Shown: positions 1-7,991, counted from the stretch's first letter. The stretch: 13,824 bases of DNA from Candidatus Parcubacteria bacterium (GCA_026395615.1 JAPLYH010000018.1:1-13824), one strand, 5' to 3'. The notes: a model not told the origin generated them from the letters alone. Program-made: numbers and translations.

Positions 1-22
1 AATCAAAATATTTAGTCAGTCA

Positions 23-44
23 AAAAACGGCCTATGCCGTTTTT
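23..44 (-). terminator. Intrinsic terminator after tRNA-Leu
   Basis: A 9-bp perfect hairpin (AAAAACGGC, 4-nt loop, GCCGTTTTT) lies just downstream of the tRNA 3' end. Read on the minus strand it ends in a run of T, as expected for a Rho-independent terminator. It is the only terminator seen for the leftward run pth-dprA-topA-tRNA. Its near-symmetry means it could also act on rightward transcripts. Confidence 0.8.
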
Positions 45-47
45 GGT

Positions 48-134
48 TGGTGCCGGGGGAGGGAGTTGAACCCTCAAGCCCTTGCGGGCAATGGATTTTG
101 AATCCATCGTGTTTGCCAGTTTCACCACCCCGGC
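48..134 (-). tRNA. tRNA-Leu (anticodon CAA)
   Basis: The minus strand folds into a full type II cloverleaf. The acceptor stem is GCCGGGG/CCCCGGC. The D arm is short, the anticodon stem is ATGGA/TCCAT with loop TTCAAAA (anticodon CAA, reading UUG). A long variable arm with GCCC/GGGC pairing identifies a Leu/Ser-class tRNA. The T arm is GAGGG-TTCAACT-CCCTC. Discriminator A is followed by an encoded CCA (50-48), so CCA does not need to be added. The 5' end lies only 27 nt past the topA stop with no terminator between, so it may be processed from a topA read-through transcript. A weak extended -10 (TGG-TAAACA, minus strand, about 152-144) could also start it separately. Confidence 0.96.
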
Positions 135-161
135 ATATTTATCTGTTTACCAAATCTAATG

Positions 162-2243
162 CTATTTTTCAACTTTTTTAATATTATCCTTGCATTCGGG
201 ATTTGAGCATTTGATTTGCTTTCTTTTTGTCTTTATCATTAAAGCTCCGCATTTCGGGCATTTTTCTCCGGTTGGCTTGTCCCACAATGCAAAATCGCAT
301 TTCGGAAATTTATTGCATCCGTAAAATATTTTTCCTCTTTTAGTCCGTTTTTCGGTAATTTCTCCTTTTTCGCATTTAGGACAGGGTATTCCCAGCTTAT
401 TATCTTTCAATGATTCTGTATATCGGCATTTTGGGAAATTAGTGCAAGCGTAAAATTTGCCGAATCTTCCGAGTTTGATAATCAATTCCGCTCCGCAATC
501 AGGACAGATTTTATCTGTTTTTTCTTCGGCAATTTCCTGTTTGGAAAGTTCTTTTTCTTTTTGTGAAAGGGTCTCGGCAAATGGCTGATAAAAATCGCCC
601 ACTACTTTTTGCCAAACCTCTTTTCCTTCGGCAATGTTGTCTAAATCAGATTCCATTTTAGCGGTAAATTCAATATCAACAATTTTGGGGAAATGTTCTA
701 CTAATAAATCGTTTACAACCATTCCGATTTCTGACGGCTGGAATCTTTTTTGTTCATCCTTAAAAACATAGTTTCTCTTTTGAATGGTTGAAATAGTCGG
801 AGCATAAGTAGATGGCCTGCCTATTCCGTATTGTTCAAGGGCTTTAATCAAAGATGGTTCATTATATCTTGCCGGCGGTTGGGTAAAATGCTGAGAAGGG
901 GTTAATTTTATTAAGTCCAAGATTTCTTTTTCTTGAACTTCAGGAATATCTGTTTCGGTAAATATTAAAGGATAAATTTTTAAAAATCCGTCAAATTTTA
1001 AGGTCTGGCCTGTTGCCTGGAAAAGATAATCTTTAGAATCAGCAGGGTTTTTAGACGATGGAGTTGCTTGAATTTTAATATTGGTAGAGTCCAGAATCGC
1101 TTCACTCATTTGGCTAGCTATAAATCTTTCCCATATCAGTTTATAAAGACGGGCATTAGGTTTTTCAAGATTAAGTTTGTCCGGACTATTTTGAGGATTA
1201 CTTGGTCTGATGGCTTCGTGGGCTTCTTGGGCTCCTTTGCTTTTTGTTTTGTATTTTCGTGAAAATCCTGGCCAATATTTTTCTCCTAAATTTTCAATAA
1301 TATATTTTCTGGCAGATTCAACGGATTCTTGGGAAAGATTCAAGGAATCTGTTCTGTGGTAAGTGATAAGACCTCTTTCATAAAGATTTTGAGCCAGAGA
1401 CATTGTTTTTTGCGAACTTAGGCGCAATTTTTGTCCGGCGGTTTGCTGGAGAGTGCTTGTTGTAAAAGGAGGCAAAGAGTTTCTTTTAACCGATTTCTTT
1501 TCAATTGTTTTGATTTCAAAAATAGCGCCCTTTAAATCATCAACGATTTCTTCCGCTTCTTTCTGCGTTTTAATTCCTAATTTAGGAATTTTTTTGCCAT
1601 CTTTTTCTATTAAGAACGCTGGAAATTGCGCATTTTCTTTATTCGGATTTTGGGTTTTAGCCAATAGAGCTTCAACGCTCCAATATTCTTCTGCTTTGAA
1701 TTTTTGGATTTCTCTTTCTCTTTCTACTATTAAGCGGACTGCCACCGATTGAACCCTTCCGGCTGAAAGCCCACGGGCAACTTTTTTCCATAAAAGAGGG
1801 GACAATTTATAGCCGACAATCCTGTCCAACACTCTTCTTGCTGTTTGCGCATCCACTAAACTATCATAAATTTGGCGGGGACTTTTTAGCGCTTCTTTAA
1901 TTGCAGTTTCAGTTATTTCGTGAAAAACAATTCTTTGATAGCCTTTTAATCCCAAAATTTCTTTAAGGTGATAAGCAATAGCTTCTCCCTCTCTGTCTTC
2001 GTCGGTTGCAAGTATAACTTCGGAAGAATCTTTGACTAATTTTTTTAAAGAGTTCACTGTTTTTCTTGATTTTGTCGGGATAACATACTGGGGTGCAAAA
2101 TTATTCTCAATATCAACACCTAGTTTTGATTTAGGCAGGTCCCTGACATGACCAAAACTGGCAGCGAGCTCATAATCTTTGCCTAAAAAATTTCCAAGGG
2201 TTTTTGCTTTTGTCGGACTTTCTACTATAACTAATTTTGTCAT
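162..2243 (-). CDS. topA: DNA topoisomerase I (type IA)
   Basis: Relaxes negative supercoils by cutting one strand through a 5'-phosphotyrosine. The 693 residues hold the full type IA architecture. The Toprim domain carries VESP (Glu8) and the metal-binding DEDREGE motif (residues 81-87). The SAGRVQSVAVRLI strand follows at about 160-172. The catalytic segment GLITYHRTDS has Tyr295 as the nucleophile. Three C-terminal zinc ribbons, each with four Cys, lie at about 580-606, 621-649 and 662-684 and probably help bind single-stranded DNA. The length is normal for bacterial TopA, slightly compact. The ATG overlaps the TGA of dprA as ATGA, which fixes the start and points to translational coupling. 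No Shine-Dalgarno sequence is seen. Confidence 0.98.
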   Translation of the reverse strand: MTKLVIVESPTKAKTLGNFLGKDYELAASFGHVRDLPKSKLGVDIENNFAPQYVIPTKSRKTVNSLKKLVKDSSEVILATDEDREGEAIAYHLKEILGLKGYQRIVFHEITETAIKEALKSPRQIYDSLVDAQTARRVLDRIVGYKLSPLLWKKVARGLSAGRVQSVAVRLIVEREREIQKFKAEEYWSVEALLAKTQNPNKENAQFPAFLIEKDGKKIPKLGIKTQKEAEEIVDDLKGAIFEIKTIEKKSVKRNSLPPFTTSTLQQTAGQKLRLSSQKTMSLAQNLYERGLITYHRTDSLNLSQESVESARKYIIENLGEKYWPGFSRKYKTKSKGAQEAHEAIRPSNPQNSPDKLNLEKPNARLYKLIWERFIASQMSEAILDSTNIKIQATPSSKNPADSKDYLFQATGQTLKFDGFLKIYPLIFTETDIPEVQEKEILDLIKLTPSQHFTQPPARYNEPSLIKALEQYGIGRPSTYAPTISTIQKRNYVFKDEQKRFQPSEIGMVVNDLLVEHFPKIVDIEFTAKMESDLDNIAEGKEVWQKVVGDFYQPFAETLSQKEKELSKQEIAEEKTDKICPDCGAELIIKLGRFGKFYACTNFPKCRYTESLKDNKLGIPCPKCEKGEITEKRTKRGKIFYGCNKFPKCDFALWDKPTGEKCPKCGALMIKTKRKQIKCSNPECKDNIKKVEK

Positions 2244-3109
2244 TTGTTTTTTATAATAAATGTATTATTTCCCAAATTTTTTATTATTCCAGCCATTTCC
2301 AGATTAATTAAACACGAATTCGTTTTTGCCGGTGATATTTTTGTTGATTCAATTATCTTATTAATATGTAGGGCCTGATTTTTTAAGATATCTAATATTA
2401 ACTTTTCTTCCGGAGTAATATTCCTAATTTTTTGGCTTATTATTTTTGGATTTAATCCGAATTCCTTAAAAATATCTTCCGCCCTATTAATTAATTTAGC
2501 TCCATTTTTGATTAATTGATTGCACCCCTTAGAATTTGGAGAATATATAGAGCCAGGAAGAGCAAAAACCGTTTTTTTCTGCCTGATTGCATGTCTGGCA
2601 GTTATCAGGGCGCCTGATTTTTCTTTTGCTTCAATTACCAATACGGCCTGGCTGATTCCGGAGATTATCCTGTTTCTTTTTGGAAAATTGCTTTTATAGC
2701 CCGTTGTTCCCGGCGAATATTCTGAAATAATTGCCCCGTTATTTTCAATAATCTTTTTAGACAGACCAAGATTTTCTTGAGGGTAAATACTTTTATCATC
2801 AATCCCGGTTCCCAGTACTGCGATGGTTTTGGAATTATAGTCCAATGCGGTTTGATGGGCAATAGTATCAATGCCTTTTGCCATTCCGCTTACTATTGTG
2901 AACCCAGCTTGAGCTAATTTGAAAACAATCTCTATGGTTGCTTGCTTGCCATAATCAGAACAGCGTCTTGTTCCAACTACTGCAATTATGGGCGCGTTAT
3001 TAAAATCCAGATTTCCTTTATAATACAAGACCCTTGGCGGGTCAATTATTTCTTTTAGTAGTTGAGGATAAAGAGGATTGTTTATATCTATTGTATTAAT
3101 GTCTTCCAT
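2240..3109 (-). CDS. dprA: DNA-processing protein DprA (RecA loader)
   Basis: DprA/Smf binds incoming single-stranded DNA during natural transformation and loads RecA in the cytoplasm. The 289 residues show the Rossmann-like core with VGTRR (45-49), SGMAKGID (74-81), FPKRNRIISG (142-151) and KSGALITARHA (164-174). A C-terminal winged-helix (DML1-like) domain follows at about 231-286. The protein starts at the DPPRVLYYKG segment, so it lacks the N-terminal SAM domain found in some homologues. The gene lies 16 nt after pth and overlaps topA by four bases (ATGA). Its TGA stop is direct evidence that TGA is not recoded here. No other competence gene is visible, so whether transformation works cannot be judged. 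Confidence 0.96.
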   Translation of the reverse strand: MEDINTIDINNPLYPQLLKEIIDPPRVLYYKGNLDFNNAPIIAVVGTRRCSDYGKQATIEIVFKLAQAGFTIVSGMAKGIDTIAHQTALDYNSKTIAVLGTGIDDKSIYPQENLGLSKKIIENNGAIISEYSPGTTGYKSNFPKRNRIISGISQAVLVIEAKEKSGALITARHAIRQKKTVFALPGSIYSPNSKGCNQLIKNGAKLINRAEDIFKEFGLNPKIISQKIRNITPEEKLILDILKNQALHINKIIESTKISPAKTNSCLINLEMAGIIKNLGNNTFIIKNK

Positions 3110-3125
3110 TGAGAGTATCAGTTTT

Positions 3126-3656
3126 TTATAGAACGGAAAATAAGGAAGAAATTGTGGCTTGTTTTATATCTTTTAATTGTTCTATCTCTTGTTTTGTAAA
3201 TTTTTGTAAAACAAATTTTTTGACATCTATTTTGCTCTTTTCTTTATTTAAAACTCCTATCTTAAGTTGTCGAAAATCTTTATTTCCTAAAGAGGAGATT
3301 ATTGACTCAGTTCCTTTATGGCCGCCGGAGCTGGAATTATTTTTAATTCTTATTTTTCCGAAATCCAAATCTATATCATCATGCACAATCCAAAGCTCGT
3401 CTGGCGATATTTTATAGAAAGCAGTTAATAATTTTACAGCTTCGCCGGAATTATTCATAAATGTTTGGGGTTTTGCCAAAATAATTTTTTTATCTTTATA
3501 TTCGCCATTACAAATTTTCGCCTTTAAGCGCTTTTTTTCTTCCCAAACGGAAAAATTCCCCTCTTTTTTAAGTTGGTCTAATATTTCAAATCCAAGATTA
3601 TGGCGAGTGTTTTTAAATTTTAGTCCCGGATTTCCGAGCCCGATAATTAAAATCAT
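3126..3656 (-). CDS. pth: Peptidyl-tRNA hydrolase
   Basis: Hydrolyses the ester bond of peptidyl-tRNAs dropped by ribosomes, returning free tRNA. The 176 residues begin with the diagnostic GLGNPG (6-11). Further hallmarks are Asn9, catalytic His19 in NTRHNLGF, KPQTFMNNSG (62-71), HDD with Asp93 at the catalytic clamp position, and SSGGHKG before the C-terminal helix. The length is at the short end of the Pth family (usually about 185-200). The start is secure because Pth proteins characteristically begin a few residues before GLGNPG. It is the first gene of the leftward unit. A TATAAT element lies six bases upstream of the ATG, so its mRNA may have no 5' leader. Confidence 0.97.
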   Translation of the reverse strand: MILIIGLGNPGLKFKNTRHNLGFEILDQLKKEGNFSVWEEKKRLKAKICNGEYKDKKIILAKPQTFMNNSGEAVKLLTAFYKISPDELWIVHDDIDLDFGKIRIKNNSSSGGHKGTESIISSLGNKDFRQLKIGVLNKEKSKIDVKKFVLQKFTKQEIEQLKDIKQATISSLFSVL

Positions 3657-3662
3657 GCTTTC

Positions 3663-3690
3663 ATTATATATCTATTTTTAAAAGAGACAA
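3663..3690 (-). promoter_or_regulatory. Sigma-70-type promoter of pth-dprA-topA (leaderless)
   Basis: On the minus strand there is TTGTCT (3690-3685), a 16-nt spacer and a consensus TATAAT (3668-3663). With the usual seven-base step, transcription would start at 3656, the A of the pth ATG. The -10 match is exact and the -35 match is 4/6. The start point is inferred from spacing. Confidence 0.6.
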
Positions 3691-3705
3691 AACAATCGAT
3701 TTTTG

Positions 3706-3734
3706 TTGTCAAAACATCACTTTTGGTTTACAAT
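3706..3734 (+). promoter_or_regulatory. Sigma-70-type promoter of the lepB-rlmN run
   Basis: TTGTCA (3706-3711), a 17-nt spacer and TACAAT (3729-3734) give 5/6 matches at both boxes with ideal spacing. The predicted start is near 3741, leaving a leader of about 26 nt before lepB with no Shine-Dalgarno sequence. It lies back to back with the pth promoter in a 110-nt divergent intergenic region. Confidence 0.75.
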
Positions 3735-3766
3735 TACTAAACCATTACTAAACGAATATCGGCATT

Positions 3767-4300
3767 ATGAAAAAAGTCCTGCTTTTTATTTGGGAGATAG
3801 TTAAAATCAGTATTATTGCCTTGATAATAGTTGTCCCTATCAGGGTTTTTGTTTTCCAGCCGTTTTTTGTAAGCGGAGCCAGTATGGAGCCGAATTTTCA
3901 TGATTATGACTATATTATAGTGGATGAAATTTCTTATCGTCTAGGTGCTCCCAGTAGAGGAGATGTCATAATTTTTTATAACCCGAACGATATGAATAAA
4001 AGATTGATAAAAAGAGTAATTGGTTTGCCCGGAGAAACTGTAAAAATTACTGACGGGCAGGTTTTTATAAAAAACGGTGAAGGCAATTTTTATGTATTAG
4101 ACGAGTCAAAATATCTTTCCGATAAAACTAAAACTGCCGGGTATGTTGAAACAAATATTGGGGAAAACGAATATTTTGTTTTAGGAGATAATCGCACCGT
4201 TTCCCTGGACTCAAGGTCGTTTGGTCTGGTAAAAAAAGATCTTATTATTGGTAAAGACGCTTTTCGTTTGTGGCCATTAACAGTTTTTTCTAATAAATAA
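3767..4300 (+). CDS. lepB: Signal peptidase I
   Basis: Membrane-anchored serine protease that removes signal peptides from exported proteins on the outer face of the membrane. The 177 residues have one N-terminal membrane segment (about 5-30) and a compact catalytic domain, the size of Gram-positive SipS-type enzymes rather than the larger E. coli LepB. The nucleophile is Ser39 in SGASMEP and the general base is Lys82 in RLIKRVIGLPGE. Box E is intact as LGDNRTVSLDSR (139-150). It is the first gene behind a good promoter and ends two bases before hisS. No export substrates can be named from the window. Confidence 0.96.
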   Translation: MKKVLLFIWEIVKISIIALIIVVPIRVFVFQPFFVSGASMEPNFHDYDYIIVDEISYRLGAPSRGDVIIFYNPNDMNKRLIKRVIGLPGETVKITDGQVFIKNGEGNFYVLDESKYLSDKTKTAGYVETNIGENEYFVLGDNRTVSLDSRSFGLVKKDLIIGKDAFRLWPLTVFSNK

Positions 4301-4302
4301 AA

Positions 4303-5601
4303 ATGACAGGAAAACAAGTTAGTACTAAAATTCAGGCGCCTCAAGGAATGTCAGACATACTCCCAGAGGAGCAATTATTTTATAAAAAAGTTTATGCTGT
4401 TGGCGAAAAAATTGCTTCATTTTATGGTTTTAAAGAAATAACTCCGCCTATTTTAGAATCCACCGAACTTTTTGAAAAAGGAACCGGAGAAGCGACAGAG
4501 ATAGTGGAAAAACAGATGTATTCTCTTAAAACCAAGGGAGGCGATTCTTTAACTTTAAGACCGGAATTCACGCCATCTTTAGCAAGGGCATATATTGAAC
4601 ACGGGATGATAAGCTTGCCCCAACCGGTTAAATTATTTTCTTTTGGCCCGGTTTTTAGGCATGAGCGCCCGCAAGCAGGCAGATATCGCCAGTTTTACCA
4701 ATTTAATCTTGAGGTTTTCGGTTCTAAGCGACCAATAATAGATGTAGAAATTATTTATATTTATTATAATATTCTACAAGCGCTTGGAATAAAGAAATTG
4801 ATTATTGAACTCAATAGTATCGGGGATAAAGAATGTGTAGGCGATTACAAAAAAATATTATTAAGATATTTAAAGAAAAATGAGGGATCTCTTTGCGCTG
4901 ATTGTAAGAGGCGGTTGAAAACAAATCCTTTGAGAATAATGGATTGTAAACAAGATAGATGCAAACAGATAGTTTCCGGAGCTCCTCAAATCATTGACCA
5001 TCTTTGTAAGGACTGTCATAATCACTTTAAAAAGGTTTTGGAATTTTTAGATGAGTTGGGGCTTCCGTATAATTTAAACCCTTGCTTGGTGAGAGGATTG
5101 GATTATTATACAAGAACCGTGTTTGAGATTATAGCCGAGGATGAACTTGGGAGGCAATTAGGAAGCTTGATAGGAGGAGGAAGGTATGATAACCTTATTA
5201 AGCTTTTTTCAAGAAAGAGTATTCCTGCTTGCGGAGGAGCTGGAGGAGTAGAAAGGATTATTGCTATAATGAAAGAGCGGGGATTAAATCCGACAATAAA
5301 TCCAGGGTCGCGTGTGTTCTTAGCCCAATTAGGAGATTCTGCCAAAATCAAGTCGTTAAAATTAATGGAGGATTTAAGAAGGGCAGGAATATCGGTGGCA
5401 GAATCATTGGATAAAGATTCTTTGTCTGCCCAACTCAAAAATGCTGATAAAATAAAAGCGCCGTATTCCTTGATTATTGGAGAAGAAGAAGCAAACAGAG
5501 ATATGATTATTATCAGGGATATGGATAACGGCAGACAAACATCGGTCAAAATAGATAAGGTCGTTGAAGAGTTAAAGAAAAAAATTAAATCAATAAACTA
5601 G
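4303..5601 (+). CDS. hisS: Histidyl-tRNA synthetase
   Basis: Class II synthetase that charges tRNA-His. The 432 residues hold QAPQGMSDILP at the N-terminus and motif 2 around FRHERP (118-123). The histidine-binding segments LVRGLDYYTRT (262-272) and GGGRYD (291-296) follow, then a motif 3 region GGAGGVERI (311-319) and a C-terminal anticodon-binding domain (about 335-430). The insertion domain is Cys-rich: CxxC at 198-201, C215, C220 and CxxC at 235-238, suggesting a structural zinc site as in some Gram-positive-type HisRS. The ATG lies two bases after the lepB stop with no Shine-Dalgarno sequence, so coupling to lepB is likely. The first few residues before QAPQG are slightly extended. Confidence 0.97.
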   Translation: MTGKQVSTKIQAPQGMSDILPEEQLFYKKVYAVGEKIASFYGFKEITPPILESTELFEKGTGEATEIVEKQMYSLKTKGGDSLTLRPEFTPSLARAYIEHGMISLPQPVKLFSFGPVFRHERPQAGRYRQFYQFNLEVFGSKRPIIDVEIIYIYYNILQALGIKKLIIELNSIGDKECVGDYKKILLRYLKKNEGSLCADCKRRLKTNPLRIMDCKQDRCKQIVSGAPQIIDHLCKDCHNHFKKVLEFLDELGLPYNLNPCLVRGLDYYTRTVFEIIAEDELGRQLGSLIGGGRYDNLIKLFSRKSIPACGGAGGVERIIAIMKERGLNPTINPGSRVFLAQLGDSAKIKSLKLMEDLRRAGISVAESLDKDSLSAQLKNADKIKAPYSLIIGEEEANRDMIIIRDMDNGRQTSVKIDKVVEELKKKIKSIN

Positions 5602-5603
5602 CT

Positions 5604-5825
5604 ATGTCAGGTCTTTTTGTTGAAAAAGAAGAAAGAGAAAATAGCCGACAACTGGTGAGCCGATTTGTGAGAGGTCTTCGCAGAAGCGGTTTGGTTTATA
5701 GGGCAAAAGCTGCTCAATACAGCACTCGTCCATTGAGCCAGAAGCTTAAAAAAGAGGCCGCTCTTAGGAAAGAGGCAACAAAGGAGCAATACCAGAAAAT
5801 GGAGAAAATGGGCAAGCTCCAATAA
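5604..5825 (+). CDS. rpsU: Small ribosomal subunit protein bS21 (divergent)
   Basis: A 73-residue, strongly basic, helical protein. The central segment LVSRFVRGLRRSGLVYRAKA matches the conserved bS21 pattern of a basic helix, then a Ser/Gly-Leu turn, then a second basic helix. Next come STRPLSQKLKKEAALRKE and a charged tail ending near KMGKL. bS21 sits on the 30S platform beside the anti-Shine-Dalgarno end of 16S rRNA. Placement directly before yqeY supports the call, because rpsU-yqeY is a widespread gene pair. The N-terminus (about 12 residues before the core) and the tail make it longer than the roughly 58-71 residues of most bS21. The identification rests on pattern plus synteny. Confidence 0.82.
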   Translation: MSGLFVEKEERENSRQLVSRFVRGLRRSGLVYRAKAAQYSTRPLSQKLKKEAALRKEATKEQYQKMEKMGKLQ

Positions 5826-5837
5826 TTGAATTACATT

Positions 5838-6341
5838 ATGGATTTAAGAGAAAAAATCCAGACAGATTTACATGAAGCTCTCAAAAATAGTGAAGAGAGA
5901 AAACTTTCTATTCTTCGGTTACTTTTAGACGGAATTATTAAAAAAGAAAAAGATAAAAGGGCAGGATTAAAGGATATAGACAGCGAGGAGGAACTTGTTA
6001 AAAAAAGTCAATTAACGGACGAAGAAGTTCTTCAGGTTATCTCATCTTTTGTTAAAAAATCAAGAGAAGCTACAGAGCAATTTGAGGCGGGAGGAAGACA
6101 AGAACTAGCCGATAAAGAGAAGCGAGAGATGGAGATATTAAATCAATACTTGCCAGAACAGATGCCAGAACAGATGCCAGAAGGAGAGGTTAGAAAGTTA
6201 ATTGAACAAGCCATTAAAGAAGTAAATGCGGAATCAATTAAGGAAATGGGCAAAGTGATGAGCGTGTTAATGCCTAAAATTCAAGGTAAGGCGGATGGGT
6301 CAACCGTAAGTTCAATTGTGAAACAGATGTTAACAAAATAA
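5838..6341 (+). CDS. yqeY: GatB/YqeY domain protein
   Basis: A 167-residue YqeY family protein, related to the C-terminal tRNA-contacting domain of the amidotransferase subunit GatB. Its precise role is unknown in most bacteria. Visible hallmarks are REATEQFEAGGRQELADKE (about 76-94), the YLPEQM element (104-109), and GKVMSVLMPKIQGKADGS (138-155) followed by a short terminal helix. The ATG at 5838 is preferred over an upstream in-frame TTG at 5826, because MDLREKIQ matches normal YqeY N-termini and the TTG lies against the rpsU stop. The YLPEQ loop carries a 12-bp tandem repeat that adds PEQM once more. Confidence 0.93.
   Translation: MDLREKIQTDLHEALKNSEERKLSILRLLLDGIIKKEKDKRAGLKDIDSEEELVKKSQLTDEEVLQVISSFVKKSREATEQFEAGGRQELADKEKREMEILNQYLPEQMPEQMPEGEVRKLIEQAIKEVNAESIKEMGKVMSVLMPKIQGKADGSTVSSIVKQMLTK
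6151..6182 (+). repeat. 12-bp tandem repeat inside yqeY
   Basis: TGCCAGAACAGA occurs twice in direct succession (6151-6162, 6163-6174), followed by a partial third copy TGCCAGAA (6175-6182). It encodes PEQMPEQMPE. It stays in frame and adds four residues to a surface loop, which looks like replication slippage. Confidence 0.9.
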
Positions 6342-6349
6342 TTCTGTTT

Positions 6350-6760
6350 ATGATTGAAATTAATAATCTTACTAATTCGCTGGTAAATGAGAAACAATTT
6401 AAGAAGGTGGGATTAAAGATTTTTAAAGCGGAAGGAGTGAAAGAAAAAGTAGACTTATCTGTGGTTATTGTAAACAGGACTAAAATCAAAGAGTTAAATA
6501 GAATTTATAGAGGAAAAAATAAGCCCACGGATGTTTTGTCTTTTAATTATTCGGATAAATTAAAGGGTTTGCCTAAGAATTTGGGAGAGATAGTCCTGTG
6601 CCCTTTAGAAATTAACATAGATATAGATAAGGAAATCGGATTAACGCATATTTTTATTCATGGCCTTTTACATCTCTTAGGTTATGACCACGAAAATCAG
6701 AAAGAGGCAAAAATTATGCAGTTAAAGGAACAAAAATATTTAACTTTTATAAAAAAATAA
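6350..6760 (+). CDS. ybeY: Endoribonuclease YbeY (rRNA maturation factor)
   Basis: A zinc-dependent single-strand endoribonuclease involved in 16S rRNA 3'-end maturation and ribosome quality control. The 136 residues contain TDVLSF (60-65), GEIVLCP (79-85) and the metal motif HGLLHLLGYDH, with His104, His108 and His114 as ligands (H-x3-H-x5-H). It is slightly shorter than typical YbeY (about 150-165), with a short C-terminal tail. It lies eight bases after yqeY and four bases before ftsA. The company of rpsU and rlmN fits a ribosome-related cluster. No Shine-Dalgarno sequence precedes the ATG. Confidence 0.96.
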   Translation: MIEINNLTNSLVNEKQFKKVGLKIFKAEGVKEKVDLSVVIVNRTKIKELNRIYRGKNKPTDVLSFNYSDKLKGLPKNLGEIVLCPLEINIDIDKEIGLTHIFIHGLLHLLGYDHENQKEAKIMQLKEQKYLTFIKK

Positions 6761-6764
6761 AAAT

Positions 6765-7991
6765 ATGGCTCGGCCTCAAAATATAATTAGCGCGCTTGAT
6801 ATTGGTTCTGGCTATATCAAGGGGATAGTTGTCCAAAGTAAAAAAGAAGGACAAGAAATGGCAGTTCTTTCTGTTGTCAGCGTATTTTCTGATGGAATAA
6901 AAAGAGGAGTGGTGGTTGATGGAGAAGTTGTATCAGATAAAATAAATCAAGTTTTAACTAAATTAAATAATGAAGTTAGACCTCATCGCATTAGAGAGGT
7001 TTTTATTAATATTGGGGGAGCTCATATTGTTTCTGAGCCCGGGCACGGAGCAGTAGCGATTTCCCGGGCTGACCAAAGGGTTTCTCAGGACGACGTTGAT
7101 AGAGTGATGGAAGAGGCGAAGGCAATCAACATTACTTCCAATCAGGAAATTTTAAACATTTTGCCAAGAGAATTTATAGTTGACAGCGAACCTGGCCTTA
7201 AAGATGTGGTTGGAATGAAAGGAATTAAATTAGAGGTGAATGCTTTGGCAATTTGTGTTTTCTCCCCATTTCTTAATAAATTAGTTGAAACAGTAATATC
7301 AGCTGGAGTTGAGAAAGTTAACGAAGTAATTCCTTCCCCGATTGCTTCTGCTCAAGCTCTTTTAAGTCCTCAGCAAAGAGAATTGGGAACAGCGATAATA
7401 GATATAGGAGCCGAAACAACAGGTTTGGCGGTTTATGAAGATAGAAATTTAATCCATTTAGCGATATTGCCGGTTGGTTCTGCCCATATTACCAGGGATA
7501 TTGCTATCGCTTTACAGGTAGATATTAGCGTGGCCGAGGAAATTAAAAATAAATTTGGTTCGTATATTTTTCAAAACAAAACCAAAAAAGAAAAGATTAT
7601 TATAAATAAAACCGAAGAGTTTGTTTTTGATACTAAAAAAATGATAAAGGCAGGAAGGGCAAGAGTTTCAGAAATTTTTGATTTAGTGAATAAAGAGTTG
7701 AAGAAAATAAATAAACAAGAGGCACTTCCGGCAGGAATAGTATTGACAGGAGGAGGTTCAAAATTGCCAGGGATAGTCAATTTTGCTAAAAACGAATTGA
7801 AATTGCCGGTCAAGAAAGGCAGTATTAAAGGATTTTTAGGATTAGAAGATGATTTAAGTTATAGCGTTTTATGTGGATTAGTATTAAGCGGATTACAAGA
7901 AGAGGGCAAAGAAAGTCGTATTTTGAGCAACGGGATTGTTTCGGCCCTTGTTTCGGCGCTTAGAAAAACGATTAAGACATTTACTCCTTAA
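6765..7991 (+). CDS. ftsA: Cell division protein FtsA
   Basis: Actin-like ATPase that tethers FtsZ filaments to the membrane and recruits the division machinery. The 408 residues show the phosphate-1 loop ALDIGSGYIKG (10-20), the FtsA-specific 1C domain (about 80-165), the second phosphate loop IIDIGAETTGLAVYE (211-225) and the adenosine motif LTGGGSKLPG (327-336). The last 20 residues (about 389-408, SALVSALRKTIKTF) look like the amphipathic membrane-targeting helix usual for FtsA. It precedes ftsZ by 16 nt, the standard ftsA-ftsZ order. The partner FtsZ lacks the C-terminal peptide that FtsA normally binds, so their contact must differ from the E. coli model. Confidence 0.97.
   Translation: MARPQNIISALDIGSGYIKGIVVQSKKEGQEMAVLSVVSVFSDGIKRGVVVDGEVVSDKINQVLTKLNNEVRPHRIREVFINIGGAHIVSEPGHGAVAISRADQRVSQDDVDRVMEEAKAINITSNQEILNILPREFIVDSEPGLKDVVGMKGIKLEVNALAICVFSPFLNKLVETVISAGVEKVNEVIPSPIASAQALLSPQQRELGTAIIDIGAETTGLAVYEDRNLIHLAILPVGSAHITRDIAIALQVDISVAEEIKNKFGSYIFQNKTKKEKIIINKTEEFVFDTKKMIKAGRARVSEIFDLVNKELKKINKQEALPAGIVLTGGGSKLPGIVNFAKNELKLPVKKGSIKGFLGLEDDLSYSVLCGLVLSGLQEEGKESRILSNGIVSALVSALRKTIKTFTP

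Noticed and set aside
2240..2243. TGA read as glycine (code 25)
   Set aside because: TGA ends dprA in a classic ATGA overlap with topA, and all other genes read fully in the standard bacterial code.
3690..3712. Imperfect palindrome around ATCGAT and a minus-strand TTGACA in the divergent promoter region
   Set aside because: The palindrome arms have several mismatches. The TTGACA has no -10 box at usable distance and overlaps the lepB -35 by chance.
5826..5837. In-frame TTG start giving yqeY four extra residues
   Set aside because: It abuts the rpsU stop. The ATG at 5838 gives the normal YqeY N-terminus MDLREKIQ.
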